DNA of 64,000 nt from contig NZ_BAHC01000141.1 in the NCBI RefSeq assembly GCF_000298195.1, positions 21,836-85,835 on the forward strand, written 5' to 3'. The translations under genes were made by a program, and so were the position numbers. Origin of the DNA: Gordonia rhizosphera NBRC 16068. Its GTDB lineage: Bacteria; Actinomycetota; Actinomycetes; Mycobacteriales; Mycobacteriaceae. Position 1 is the stretch's first letter; every line of letters starts with the position of its first letter. The notes under the pieces were generated by a model. It had not been told where the DNA came from. It searched no databases and saw nothing but the letters and a program-made list of their open reading frames with translations. Positions 17,307-26,026 of the stretch are shown in pieces.

Positions 17307-18361
17307 GCACGACAGATCATGCCGCACCCGCGGCTCTCGCGGTCGAGCCCGACGCCGGCCGCCGCAAGCTCTCGACCGCCAAGGCGATCCAGGAGGCCAT
17401 CGCCCAGCAGATGCGCGCCGATTCATCGGTGTTCGTCATGGGCGAGGACGTCGGCCCCTACGGCGGCATCTTCTCCTCGACCACGGGCCTCATCGACGAA
17501 TTCGGATCCGGGCGGGTCCTCGACACCCCGATCTCGGAGACCGCGTTCATCGGGCTGGGCATCGGAGCGGCCGTGGAGGGCATGCGGCCGATCGTCGAGC
17601 TCATGTTCGTGGACTTCTTCGGCGTCTGCATGGACCAGATCTACAACCACATGGCGAAGATCCACTACGAGTCCGGCGGCAACGTGCGCGTGCCCATGGT
17701 GCTGATGACGGCGACCGGCGGAGGCTACTCCGACGGTGCGCAGCACTCCGAGAACCTCTGGGGCACGTTCGCGCACCTGCCGGGCATGAAGGTCGTCGTG
17801 CCGTCGACCCCATACGACGCGAAGGGCCTGATGACCGCGGCGATCCGCAGCGATGACCCGGTCGTCTTCATGTTCCACAAGGGGATCATGGGGCTCGGGT
17901 GGATGAAGAAGAACCGGCGCTCCATCGGCGCCGTGCCCGAGGAGCCGTACGAGGTGCCGATCGGCAAGGCCCACGTCACCCGCGAGGGCACCGACGTCAC
18001 GGTCGTGACGGTGTCCCTCTCGGTGCACCACGCGCTCGATGTGGCGGAAAAGCTCGAGGGCGAAGGGGTCAGCGTCGAGGTGATCGATCTGCGATCGCTC
18101 GTGCCGCTGGACCGCGAGGCGATCGTCACCTCGGTGTCGAAGACCGGGCGACTCGTCGTCGTCGACGAGGACTACCAGTCGTTCGGCATGACGGCCGAGG
18201 TCATCGCATCCGTCGCCGAGCGCAACCCGTCGCTCCTCAAGCACGTGTCGCGCGTGGCGGTGCCCGACGTACCGATCCCGTATGCGCGGGAGCTCGAGTA
18301 CGCGGTGCTGCCCACGCCGGCCCGCATCGAGGCGGCGATCCGGGAGGCAGTGACCGGATGA
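17303..18361 (+). CDS. TPP-dependent 2-oxoacid/acetoin dehydrogenase E1, beta subunit
   Basis: A 352-aa E1 beta subunit. The pyrimidine-binding part has the catalytic-type Glu in TPISETAF and VMGEDVGPYGG; the central GGGYSDGAQHSENL and C-terminal transketolase domain (DLRSLVPLDREAI) are typical of AcoB/PdhB. It forms an alpha2beta2 E1 with the upstream product. The first 20 residues (rich in Ala/Pro) are an extension. ATGA overlaps with both the alpha gene and the lipoyl gene imply equal, coupled translation. Confidence 0.88.
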   Translation: MSTTDHAAPAALAVEPDAGRRKLSTAKAIQEAIAQQMRADSSVFVMGEDVGPYGGIFSSTTGLIDEFGSGRVLDTPISETAFIGLGIGAAVEGMRPIVELMFVDFFGVCMDQIYNHMAKIHYESGGNVRVPMVLMTATGGGYSDGAQHSENLWGTFAHLPGMKVVVPSTPYDAKGLMTAAIRSDDPVVFMFHKGIMGLGWMKKNRRSIGAVPEEPYEVPIGKAHVTREGTDVTVVTVSLSVHHALDVAEKLEGEGVSVEVIDLRSLVPLDREAIVTSVSKTGRLVVVDEDYQSFGMTAEVIASVAERNPSLLKHVSRVAVPDVPIPYARELEYAVLPTPARIEAAIREAVTG

Positions 18362-18588
18362 GCGATGTGCTGTTCCCGTCGATGTCGGATGACGCCGACG
18401 CGACGGGTGTCGTCGTCACCTGGTTCGTCGACAACGGCGACGAGGTTGCCGAGGATGCGCTCATCGCCGAGGTGGCGATCGAGAAGGTCGACCAGGAGGT
18501 GCTGGCTCCGGCATCCGGCGTCATCTCGCTGCTGGTGGCCGAGGATCAGGAGGTCTCACAAGGGAGTGTCATCGCCACGATCGGGTGA
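18358..18588 (+). CDS. Stand-alone lipoyl (biotinyl) carrier domain protein
   Basis: A 76-aa single lipoyl domain. The modification hairpin reads IEKVDQEVLAP, placing the expected lipoyl-lysine at Lys43 between acidic neighbours, and the second half-motif (ASGVISLLVAEDQEVSQGSV) is normal. In pyruvate or acetoin dehydrogenase complexes this domain is fused to an E2 acyltransferase; here the protein ends directly after the domain, with no peripheral-subunit-binding or catalytic domain. It is tightly coupled to the E1 genes before it and the ligase-like gene after it (4-nt overlaps at both ends). Confidence 0.85.
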   Translation: MSDVLFPSMSDDADATGVVVTWFVDNGDEVAEDALIAEVAIEKVDQEVLAPASGVISLLVAEDQEVSQGSVIATIG

Positions 18589-19328
18589 CGCGGGCCCCGC
18601 GTGTGAGAATGCTGCCCGTGGCCGTCGCCGACGCTTCACCCTTCAGCGGCCGGACCCTCGTCATCCGCGAGGACGACCGGCCGGATGCCGAGACCCACCT
18701 CGCCCGATCGGTGGACCTGTTGCGTGCCGTGGCGGCGGGCGCGATCGCCGAGCACCGTGTGGTGCGGCTGTCGACCCCCGTGCCCACCGTCGCGATGAGC
18801 CGTCGCGAGAGTCGGCTTCCCGGTTTCGAGGCGGCGCAACGCTTCTCGCGGCTCCGCGGGTTTGCGCCGGCCATTCGTCCCACGGGCGGGCGAGCCGTCG
18901 CGTACGACCCGACGTGCATCGTGTTCGACATCGTCGCGCGTGAGCGCGAGGGCGGGCTCGGTCAGGCGCGGTTCTTTCGCGACGTCGGTGACGCGCTCAC
19001 CGCGTCGCTGCGCGGCCTCGGGGTCGACGCCCGGGTCGGCGACGTACCGGGTGAGTACTGCCCCGGCGAGTTCAGCATCAACGCCCGAGGCGTCGTGAAG
19101 CTGATCGGTACGTCGCAGCGCGCCGTGCGCGGAGCGCGGCTGCTGAGCGGAATGCTGCCGCTCGGCGATGTCGGGCACTTCGTGGATGTCCTCACCGAGG
19201 TCAACGCCGCGCTCGAACTCGACTGGGATCCCACGACGTTCGGCAGCCTCGGTGCCGAGGTGCACGGCATCGCGCGCACGGTGGTCGAAGATGTGATCGT
19301 GGCGGCGCTCGTCTCGCCAGTGGGATGA
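18585..19328 (+). CDS. Lipoate-protein ligase A family protein
   Basis: A 247-aa BPL/LPL-fold protein. The lipoyl-AMP-binding loop RPTGGR is at 98-103, followed by AVAYDPT, and the second motif VVKLIGTSQRAVRGARLL contains the conserved lysine of lipoate ligases. C-terminal accessory domain seems short. It probably charges the adjacent stand-alone lipoyl carrier; octanoyltransferase activity is an alternative, because the fold is shared. The GTG at 18585 overlaps the carrier's stop codon (GTGA). Downstream, its stop overlaps the start of the pseudouridine synthase gene. Confidence 0.8.
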   Translation: MTRAPRVRMLPVAVADASPFSGRTLVIREDDRPDAETHLARSVDLLRAVAAGAIAEHRVVRLSTPVPTVAMSRRESRLPGFEAAQRFSRLRGFAPAIRPTGGRAVAYDPTCIVFDIVAREREGGLGQARFFRDVGDALTASLRGLGVDARVGDVPGEYCPGEFSINARGVVKLIGTSQRAVRGARLLSGMLPLGDVGHFVDVLTEVNAALELDWDPTTFGSLGAEVHGIARTVVEDVIVAALVSPVG

Positions 19329-20305
19329 TGACACCCATGCCCATGCCCGCACCGTTGCCCGTCAAAGACGGGGTCGGACCGACGCGGTTGCGGGTCCCGA
19401 CGTCCGGGCCGTGGGCGACCGTCGCCGAGTACATGGTCGCGACGTTCGACCACCTGGACCCCGACGACCTGTACCGACGGTTCGACGCCGGCGAGATCGT
19501 CGGCATCGACGGCAGTCCGATCGATCGCGGCGCGGCGCTGGATGCGCACCGGTTCGTCTGGTACTACCGCGATCTGCCGGTGGAGGAACCGGTGCCGTTT
19601 CACGAGGAGATCCTGCACGTCGACGACGACCTCGTCGTGATCGACAAGCCACACTTCCTCCCGACCACCCCGGGCGGGCGATACCTCCGCGAGTCCGCGC
19701 TCGTCCGGTTACGGATCCGCCTCGACAACCCAGATCTGACACCCATCCACCGGCTCGACCGAGCGACCGCAGGCCTGGTGATGTTCGCCGCCCGTCCCGC
19801 GACACGGGGCGCATACCAGTCGCTGTTCGAGAAGCGGCGCGTCGCCAAGACCTATGAGGCAGTTTCGGCGCGCCCGACCGGCTGGGATCCGGACGCACCC
19901 ACGCTGGCCGGGCACGCCGTTCCCGTCGTCTACCGCAACCACATCCAGGCACGCCGCGGAGAGTTGCGGGTCGTCGTCGACGACTCCCGCGCACCGAACG
20001 CCGAGACGCTGGTCGAGGTGGGGGGCTCCGGAGTCAGCGCCTCCGGACATGCCGTGCTGCACACGATCCTGCGGCCACACACCGGACGGATGCACCAACT
20101 GAGAGTGCACCTCGCGGCGCTCGGCATCGGCATCCTGGGCGACCGGTGGTATCCCGGTCTGCTGCCCGAGTCACCCGACGATCATTGCCTCCCACTTCAA
20201 TTGCTCGCGCGCGAACTGGAGTTCACCGATCCGCTGACGGGGACGCCGCGGCGGTTCGTCTCCCGCCGGACGCTCAGCGAGGCGCCCGTCCCGACCGAAT
20301 CCTGA
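19325..20305 (+). CDS. RluA family pseudouridine synthase
   Basis: A 326-aa RNA pseudouridine synthase. The catalytic motif HRLDRATAGL contains Asp145, and the C-terminal GRMHQLRVHLAALGIGILGD is the conserved RluA motif III. No S4 domain is obvious at the N-terminus, whose first 20 residues are Met/Pro-rich. The target may be 23S rRNA or tRNA; not determinable. It overlaps the ligase gene by 4 nt, so it may be cotranscribed with the lipoyl operon although the functions are unrelated. A hairpin 10 nt after the stop probably ends the transcript. Confidence 0.88.
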   Translation: MMTPMPMPAPLPVKDGVGPTRLRVPTSGPWATVAEYMVATFDHLDPDDLYRRFDAGEIVGIDGSPIDRGAALDAHRFVWYYRDLPVEEPVPFHEEILHVDDDLVVIDKPHFLPTTPGGRYLRESALVRLRIRLDNPDLTPIHRLDRATAGLVMFAARPATRGAYQSLFEKRRVAKTYEAVSARPTGWDPDAPTLAGHAVPVVYRNHIQARRGELRVVVDDSRAPNAETLVEVGGSGVSASGHAVLHTILRPHTGRMHQLRVHLAALGIGILGDRWYPGLLPESPDDHCLPLQLLARELEFTDPLTGTPRRFVSRRTLSEAPVPTES

Positions 20306-20314
20306 CCATCGCGG

Positions 20315-20355
20315 AAGTTGCCGTGTGCGGTGCTCAACGCAGCAAACGGCAACTT
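20315..20355 (+). terminator. Hairpin terminator after the rluA-type gene
   Basis: A 10-bp perfect inverted repeat (AAGTTGCCGT / ACGGCAACTT) encloses 21 nt that can form an inner 4-bp stem (TGCG/CGCA). It starts 10 nt after the stop. There is no U tract, as is common in actinobacteria. Confidence 0.5.
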
Positions 20356-20454
20356 GGCTGCGGGCGGCCCACCCCTCGTCGGTAATCTGTCCGTCGTCCG
20401 CGCACACCGGAGCGCGCCGGACGACGACGCCCCGTGCCCCGATAGCGAGACGAG

Positions 20455-21213
20455 ATGCCGACGACCTCCCCACACCTACCGTTTCTGCTGATCTCCATCC
20501 GCGCGGAGCAGGAGGCGGCGGACGACGAGTACCAGTCGGTCCTCCGCCTCGGTCGGCTCGAGCCGATCGAACTCCGTGGAGTCAACCTGACGCAGCAGCC
20601 CTTGGGATCGATCGATCTCGACGACTGGTCCGGTTTCATCCTCGGCGGCGGCCCGTACAACGTGAGCGATCCGGCGGAGTGCAAGACCGGTACCCAGCGA
20701 CGTGTCGAGAGCGAGCTGCTCGACTTCGTCGGCCGCGTCGTCGACGCCGATGCGCCGTTCCTCGGCTGTTGCTACGGGGTGGGCACACTCGGCACGGCGA
20801 TCGGTGCCACCGTCGACCGACGGTACGGCGAACCCGTGGGTGCCGTCAGCGTCACCCTGACCACCGATGGGCGCGACGATCCGCTGTTCGCCTACGTCCC
20901 GGAGACTTTCGACGCATACGGCGGCCACAAGGAAGCGGCCGCGACGCTACCCGCCACCGCGGCCCACCTCGCCACGTCGCCGACGTGCCCGGTCCAGGCG
21001 TTCCGCGTAGGGAAGAACGTGTACGCCACCCAGTTCCACCCGGAACTCGACGCCGACAGCCTGGCGACCCGCATCGACGTCTACCGCGACTTCGGCTACT
21101 TCGCGCCGGAAGAGGCGGACTCGCTGAAAGCATCGGCCCGCGAACGCGACGCGCGGTATCCGACCGAAATCCTGCGGCGGTTCGTCGAACTCTACCGACG
21201 CCCGGCCGCCTGA
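20455..21213 (+). CDS. Class I glutamine amidotransferase domain protein
   Basis: A 252-aa stand-alone GATase1 protein. The nucleophile elbow LGCCYG places the catalytic cysteine at Cys106 (GxCxG), the His/Glu pair is in QFHPELD, and the oxyanion region GGGPYNVSD is near residue 65. It resembles GMP-synthase-type glutaminase or gamma-Glu hydrolase-like proteins used in many unrelated reactions; no synthetase partner is adjacent. The ATG at 20455 follows only a weak GAGACGAG. Confidence 0.85.
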   Translation: MPTTSPHLPFLLISIRAEQEAADDEYQSVLRLGRLEPIELRGVNLTQQPLGSIDLDDWSGFILGGGPYNVSDPAECKTGTQRRVESELLDFVGRVVDADAPFLGCCYGVGTLGTAIGATVDRRYGEPVGAVSVTLTTDGRDDPLFAYVPETFDAYGGHKEAAATLPATAAHLATSPTCPVQAFRVGKNVYATQFHPELDADSLATRIDVYRDFGYFAPEEADSLKASARERDARYPTEILRRFVELYRRPAA

Positions 21214-21307
21214 AGGTCGGCGCATCGGTGCGATCTGCTGTGGCAACCGGGTCGTAGCCCGGTCCCAGCCGCGGGCAGGGATTACCATTGCCGCCGAGGG
21301 GGTGGGT

Positions 21308-21595
21308 ATGTCACAGATGCCGATGATCGAGATCCACGGGGCCGACGGTGAGTCGATCCTCTGCGACGGAATAACCGTGGCGAAGTTCCGACACCACGGC
21401 AAGGACGAGGCCGCCCGCAATCCGGTCTCGACCTACCGAGAACTGCAGGTCAAGGAGAAGACGTCACTGTTCGGAAAGCCGCGCAGCCCAAGGCAGTTCA
21501 CCGCGCTGCTCGTCATGTCCTCGATCATGAGCCTCACCGTCGACGAGAACGGCAAGGCGGCCTTGGAAGCGATGGTGGACGGGTTCGGTCGCTGA
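21308..21595 (+). CDS. Small conserved hypothetical protein
   Basis: A 95-aa soluble protein of unknown function. No membrane segment or cysteine pair; one hydrophobic patch (QFTALLVMSSIMSLTVD) lies in the second half. The ATG at 21308 has a G-rich run (GAGGGGGTG) just upstream; a GTG at 21302 is also possible. Codon use matches neighbouring genes, which supports it as real. It is convergent with the GyrI-like gene. Confidence 0.55.
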   Translation: MSQMPMIEIHGADGESILCDGITVAKFRHHGKDEAARNPVSTYRELQVKEKTSLFGKPRSPRQFTALLVMSSIMSLTVDENGKAALEAMVDGFGR

Positions 21596-21663
21596 GAAGC
21601 GGCCGCCTCACCGATTAGACGTCGTCGGTCCGCGATGTGGATGACGCACACCACGATGCGGTG

Positions 21664-22287
21664 CTACCGGCGGGCGACCGGCTGCCGCAGGATGGTGCGC
21701 AGCTTCGCGGGTGCGACCTTGCGGAAGTCGCTCAAGTAGATCTCGTGATGCTTACCGACCTTCCGCAGGTCGTGCCCGGGAATGAACTCGTCGTGCATCG
21801 CGGCCAGCACCGGCGCTTCGTCATCAAAGGAACCCATGTGCAACGTCTGCACGGAACGCCCCTCCGAGAGGTCCTCGAACCGCACGTCGTCGAGCCGGGC
21901 GGGCTGCTTCTTTGCCCGCACCTGTTCGGTTGCCGCGGTGACCATGTCGCCGTCGATCCAGTCCGGGACCATCAGCATCAGCGTCCAATCCCACCGCGAC
22001 TTGTCACGCCGCTCGCCGAAGGCGTTCATGTCCTGCGCCCACCAGAGCCCTTCCAGTGGCGGAACCGTATAGTCGCGGCCGAGTTCCCGTTTGCTGGCGA
22101 ACTTGATCGCGTACGCGATCGGATACAGCGTCTCGATCGCCTGGGCGAACGCCGACGACGTGTTGGGATCGCCGTGCCCGTCGATCATCAGGTATCGCAG
22201 GGTGGGTACGTCGAGGACGCGGAATTCTCCGTGTGCGGCCCGATAGGAATCGAGGGATTTCTTGAAGTCGATCTTGGCCTGCGCCAT
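21664..22287 (-). CDS. GyrI-like small-molecule-binding domain protein
   Basis: A 207-aa protein that resembles the GyrI-like (SHV, effector-binding) fold found alone or fused to AraC/MerR regulators. Marks are RYLMIDGHGDPN near the N-terminus, FAQAIETLYPIAYAIKF, PPLEGLWWAQDM and the C-terminal KHHEIYLSDFRKV. No DNA-binding domain is attached. Such proteins bind or hydrolyse hydrophobic compounds. The ATG at 22287 is chosen because the conserved part starts about 20 residues later; the ribosome-binding site is weak. Confidence 0.75.
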   Translation of the reverse strand: MAQAKIDFKKSLDSYRAAHGEFRVLDVPTLRYLMIDGHGDPNTSSAFAQAIETLYPIAYAIKFASKRELGRDYTVPPLEGLWWAQDMNAFGERRDKSRWDWTLMLMVPDWIDGDMVTAATEQVRAKKQPARLDDVRFEDLSEGRSVQTLHMGSFDDEAPVLAAMHDEFIPGHDLRKVGKHHEIYLSDFRKVAPAKLRTILRQPVARR

Positions 22288-22310
22288 GCCATCAGGGTAG
22301 GCGAGCACGG

Positions 22311-22763
22311 TTATCGCGTCCCGGTGGCGACGCCGTCGAGGACGCGCCGGTAGTAGACCCTGAAGAATCTCGCGCCCGCGACGCGCATCACGGCCACCCC
22401 GATGTTCGCGGAGGTGTTCTTCGCCGTGATGTCCCAGATCCCGTGAACGTCGGAGCCTCCGTCGTGCCCGGCTGTGGCCACGATGGAGTGGATGCCCCCG
22501 CTCGCTGCGTAGTCGCTGTCGGTCACGGTCATCGTGACCGTCCCCGGCGTCGACCAGTCGTAATGCCAGATGGCGTAGAACTTCGGGAAGTCCTGTCCTT
22601 CCTGTACATCGGCGTCGGTGTCGCCGACGCGGTGCACCCGGTACAGCTTCGCCGACAGCGCGGGCCATCGCTTCGGTCGATTCGACGAGAAGTCCGTCAG
22701 AACCTCGACGACCTGCTCCGGCGTCGCGGTCGTGTGGAGATCGAATTCGAATCGCGTGCGCAT
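22311..22763 (-). CDS. SRPBCC (polyketide cyclase-like) family protein
   Basis: A 150-aa START/SRPBCC-fold protein: FEFDLHTTATPEQVVEVLTD at the N-terminus is the usual first strand and helix, followed by WP..AKLYRVHRVG and GTVTMTVTDSDYA. It probably binds a hydrophobic ligand in a cavity. Start is uncertain: ATGs at 22799, 22802 and 22814 are in frame, and no strong Shine-Dalgarno separates them. I chose the Met closest to the conserved fold. It lies 107 nt downstream of the ABC permease, same strand. Confidence 0.7.
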   Translation of the reverse strand: MRTRFEFDLHTTATPEQVVEVLTDFSSNRPKRWPALSAKLYRVHRVGDTDADVQEGQDFPKFYAIWHYDWSTPGTVTMTVTDSDYAASGGIHSIVATAGHDGGSDVHGIWDITAKNTSANIGVAVMRVAGARFFRVYYRRVLDGVATGTR

Positions 22764-22870
22764 CGCCGCCGTCACCCCCAATTCGTGTATCCCGGACATC
22801 ATCGACACCACCATGATGAACCGGAGTCTCACCGACCGGAACCCGCACGCACACCTCGACCGAAGATCGG

Positions 22871-23650
22871 TCAGTCCCATCGGAACAGCCGGACCGCCAC
22901 GATGGCCAGCACGACGCCCCAGGCGAGCATCACGGCAAGGTCGAGCCAGGAGGGCCAGCCGCCCTGTGCGGCGTCGGTGAGTGCGGCGACCGCCGCCCCG
23001 GTCGGCGTCGCGTCGGAGATCGCCAGCATCCAGCCGGGCATGGTGTCCCGCGGCCACCACAATCCCGCGAAGAACATCAGGACGAAGAACAGCACGGTCC
23101 CCGCCGCCGTCGCCACCTTGTTGGTGCGGCACACCGAAGCGATCATCATCCCGATCGCCATCAACGCCACCGCGGAGAACACGAAGGCGATGACGAACCC
23201 GATCGGATTCTTCGGCAACGGCGCCCCGGGGATCAGCGGCAACACCACCAATGCCACCAGCATCGCCACCTCGATCGCGAAGATGAGGATGACCTCGGCG
23301 AACAGCAGCGCGGCCGGTGACGCCGGCGTGGTCCGCAGGCGCCGGAGAATCCCGCGCTCCCGGTACCGGGTGAGCACATCCGGAAGGATCTGCACGCTGA
23401 GCATGAGCGACGAGAACATCACCAGGATCGGCTGGTAAATCCCGAACCAACTCTGCCCCGCGAGGTAGTCCGCCGGTTCCCGGGTGGCGGGAATCGACGC
23501 CAGAACCATCGTCGCGACGAGCGGGAGAATCCCCACCCAGATGATCAGCGCCGGATTCCGTCGCATCAACCGGGCCTCGCTGATCAGCAGCGGATGCAAG
23601 CCGCGAAAGACCCGGCGCAGGTCGGCACCAAACGCCGCGGCGATAGTCAT
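22871..23650 (-). CDS. ABC-2 type exporter permease
   Basis: A 259-aa membrane protein with six hydrophobic segments of the ABC-2/DrrB type (first near residue 35, last ending with ...VVLAIVAVRLFRWD). The cytoplasmic loop after TM2 contains RYRERGILRRLRTTP, a conserved feature of these permeases. Together with the ATPase encoded immediately upstream it forms an exporter for a drug or lipid. Its ATG overlaps the ATPase stop codon (ATGA). Confidence 0.85.
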   Translation of the reverse strand: MTIAAAFGADLRRVFRGLHPLLISEARLMRRNPALIIWVGILPLVATMVLASIPATREPADYLAGQSWFGIYQPILVMFSSLMLSVQILPDVLTRYRERGILRRLRTTPASPAALLFAEVILIFAIEVAMLVALVVLPLIPGAPLPKNPIGFVIAFVFSAVALMAIGMMIASVCRTNKVATAAGTVLFFVLMFFAGLWWPRDTMPGWMLAISDATPTGAAVAALTDAAQGGWPSWLDLAVMLAWGVVLAIVAVRLFRWD

Positions 23651-24636
23651 CGTGTCGGCCTCCGCATGCCCCGCACCCGGCTCCTGCCTTCGGCGACCCG
23701 CGCGAGTTGTTCGTCGGGAGCGCCATCCACGTCCTGTTCGTCGACCACCCTGACGAACGCGTCCTCGAGACTGGACTGCTCCACCCTCAGCCCGGTGGCA
23801 CGCGCGCCCTGACGGTCCAGCGCCAGCACCACATCGGTGATCAGCTCCTCGCCGCCGGAGACGATCAGCCCGGACCCGACGGACTCGACCGACCTCACCG
23901 ACGAGAGCGCGCGGAGGGCGTCGAAGTCCACCGGACGATCCGGGACGAAGCGCACGGTCTGTGCCGTGGCGACCCGCGCGGCGAGCCCCTCGGGACTGTC
24001 GAGGGCGACAACGCGACCGTGATCGATGACCGCGACGCGGTCGCACAGGTGCTCGGCCTCGTCCATGAAGTGCGAGACCAGTAGCAGCGTCGTTCCTGCG
24101 TCGCGCAGTTCTCGGAGCATGCCCCACACCTCGCGACGCGCCCGCGGATCCAGTCCGGTGGTCAGCTCGTCGAGTATGGCCACCTTGGGACGGCCGACCA
24201 GAGCCAGTGCCACCGACAGCCGCTGCTTCTGCCCGCCGGACAATGCCTGGAAGTAGGAGCGGCGCTGATGGGCCAGCCCCAATCGCTCCATCAGATCCTC
24301 CGGGTCAGCCGGGTCCCGGTAGAACGCGGCATAGAGTTCGAGCGCCTCCGCCACGCGCAGTTTGTCCGGCAGCAGACTGTCCTGGGGTTGGATACCGAGC
24401 ACGTCGCGGAGCTCCACATCCCCGTCGGCCGGATCCAAGCCGAGGACGTCGACAGAGCCGGCGTCGCGTCGGCGCAGCCCGCCGACACACTCGACGGCGG
24501 TCGTCTTTCCGGAGCCGTTGGGACCCAGCAGGCCGAAGATCTCACCGTGTTCCACGGTGAATGAGATATCGAGCGCCCCAACATTTCCCGGGTACACCTT
24601 GCGCAGACCGCGCACCGTGATCGCCGAGTTCGACAT
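23647..24636 (-). CDS. ABC exporter ATP-binding protein (DrrA-like)
   Basis: A 329-aa ABC ATPase: Walker A GPNGSGKTT, Q-loop, signature LSGGQKQR, Walker B VAILDE, and the H-loop in VSHFMDEAEHL. In Walker B-D the usual DEPT is DELTT. The C-terminal 90 residues form the accessory domain typical of DrrA-like exporters. An AGTATC on the plus strand (GATACT read on the minus strand) ends 6 nt before the ATG, so it is probably leaderless. It forms an operon with the permease. Confidence 0.87.
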   Translation of the reverse strand: MSNSAITVRGLRKVYPGNVGALDISFTVEHGEIFGLLGPNGSGKTTAVECVGGLRRRDAGSVDVLGLDPADGDVELRDVLGIQPQDSLLPDKLRVAEALELYAAFYRDPADPEDLMERLGLAHQRRSYFQALSGGQKQRLSVALALVGRPKVAILDELTTGLDPRARREVWGMLRELRDAGTTLLLVSHFMDEAEHLCDRVAVIDHGRVVALDSPEGLAARVATAQTVRFVPDRPVDFDALRALSSVRSVESVGSGLIVSGGEELITDVVLALDRQGARATGLRVEQSSLEDAFVRVVDEQDVDGAPDEQLARVAEGRSRVRGMRRPTR

Positions 24637-24739
24637 GCGGCCAGTATCGCACCGGTTCTGGACCGGCGGGGCGTCCTGGTTCCGAACCCGGACCTCGACC
24701 GCGCCTGTGCCGACCGACCACGGTATCCCGCGGCACGGA

Positions 24740-25732
24740 TCACGACATCCTTCGGGGCAGCACGACGCGCCGGACCCGGTGAGCCGCGGTCGCGCCGACC
24801 TCCACCGGAGTGCGCCGCCGTGGTGGTGGCCAGCCATTGGACGGATGGGCCTTCTCGATCTCGGCGTTCAGTTCTGCCCCGAACAACAGCACGATCGCCA
24901 TCAGCCACACCCACACCAGAATCGCCAGCGGCGCCGCGAGGGGGGCGTAGACGCCACCTCCACCGAACGCGGTGCCGGTATACAGTCGCAGGCCGGCACT
25001 GATCACGAGACCGCTCGCGGTGGCCAGCAGGGCACCGGGCAGGTCCCGGTGAAAGGGTGTGCGACGCGGCGTGGCCCAGTGGAACAGCGCCGCGACCACG
25101 AGGGTCAGACCCACCACGGCCACCGGCCAGTACGCCACTGTCCAGATCTCCCCCAGCGGCAATGCCTCCAGGCCCCACCGTCGTTCCAGGATGTAACCCA
25201 GCTGCGGGCCACCGACGACGACCGGCACCACGACGACGCCGATCACCAACCCGACGACGGCGAAAATCAGTCCGAGCACGCGGGCCATCCACGTCGGGCG
25301 TTCCTCGTCGAGGTCATAGGCGATAGTCACGGCCAGAACCACAACCCGCAGAATCCGGCTCACGGTGAACACCGCGATGGCGAATGCAATCGAGAACACC
25401 GGCGGCGATCCCTCGATCAGCAGACTATTGAGCATCCCAGCGATCACGTTGTCGACGGTCTCCGGCCGGAAGACCTGCCCGGCGATCTCCTCGATCCGTT
25501 CGATCAGCTGCAACCGCGCATCGGCTCCCATCAGCGGATCGAGTAACCCGGCCAACGAGACGATGGCAAGCGCCACCGCGGGCAAGCTCAGCACCACCCA
25601 GAACGCGATCTCGCTGGCCAACCCGGTGATGCGATCCTCGCCGGAATCCTTGACGGTCGCCACCGCGAGATCGGCCACCGCCCGAATACGTGGCGGCAGA
25701 CGAACCCGGAGGCGGCCCCACAACGCATGCAT
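24740..25732 (-). CDS. YihY/BrkB family membrane protein
   Basis: A 330-aa inner-membrane protein of the YihY (formerly ribonuclease BN) family with about six transmembrane helices. Typical stretches are DRITGLASEIAFWVVLSL, a long extramembrane helix (ADARLQLIERIEEIAGQVF), WATPRRTPFHRDLPGAL and GGVYAPLAAPLAILVWVWLM. The C-terminus is short and basic. Function of the family is not settled. The frame is open upstream to 25894, but that part is basic and low-complexity; the ATG at 25732 fits best, with TACTGT 8 nt before it. Confidence 0.82.
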   Translation of the reverse strand: MHALWGRLRVRLPPRIRAVADLAVATVKDSGEDRITGLASEIAFWVVLSLPAVALAIVSLAGLLDPLMGADARLQLIERIEEIAGQVFRPETVDNVIAGMLNSLLIEGSPPVFSIAFAIAVFTVSRILRVVVLAVTIAYDLDEERPTWMARVLGLIFAVVGLVIGVVVVPVVVGGPQLGYILERRWGLEALPLGEIWTVAYWPVAVVGLTLVVAALFHWATPRRTPFHRDLPGALLATASGLVISAGLRLYTGTAFGGGGVYAPLAAPLAILVWVWLMAIVLLFGAELNAEIEKAHPSNGWPPPRRRTPVEVGATAAHRVRRVVLPRRMS

Positions 25733-26012
25733 CGGCGTCGACAGTACCCAATCCTCGGCCGGCCCGCGGCGAGCGTCCCCGACAGAGCACGCCCGGCCGA
25801 TTGCGCGACCGCGACTATTGTTTCCTCGCAGACGCTTTCGAATCCACATCCGCCCGCGCATGACCGTCGTCCGGTGGTCTGCCGTCCCGTCCATCCGCTC
25901 GTCGGGCAGCCTGAGGGGAGGCGCACGCGCGGATCCGTCGATCCCACATGGCGAAGCGTTAAGGATCGGTGACCGTTCGGCTCGGCGGTTCCCGTGACCG
26001 CCGGATCGTTGC

Positions 26013-26018
26013 TAACGT
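26013..26018 (+). promoter_or_regulatory. -10 box TAACGT before the repeat-rich membrane protein
   Basis: TAACGT ends 8 nt before the ATG at 26027 and no Shine-Dalgarno is present, consistent with a leaderless mRNA. Confidence 0.45.
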
Positions 26019-26026
26019 TCCGATTC

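Noticed and set aside
22288..22854. N-terminal extension of the GyrI-like gene
   Set aside because: Composition is shadow of the SRPBCC gene; conserved domain starts after the ATG at 22287.
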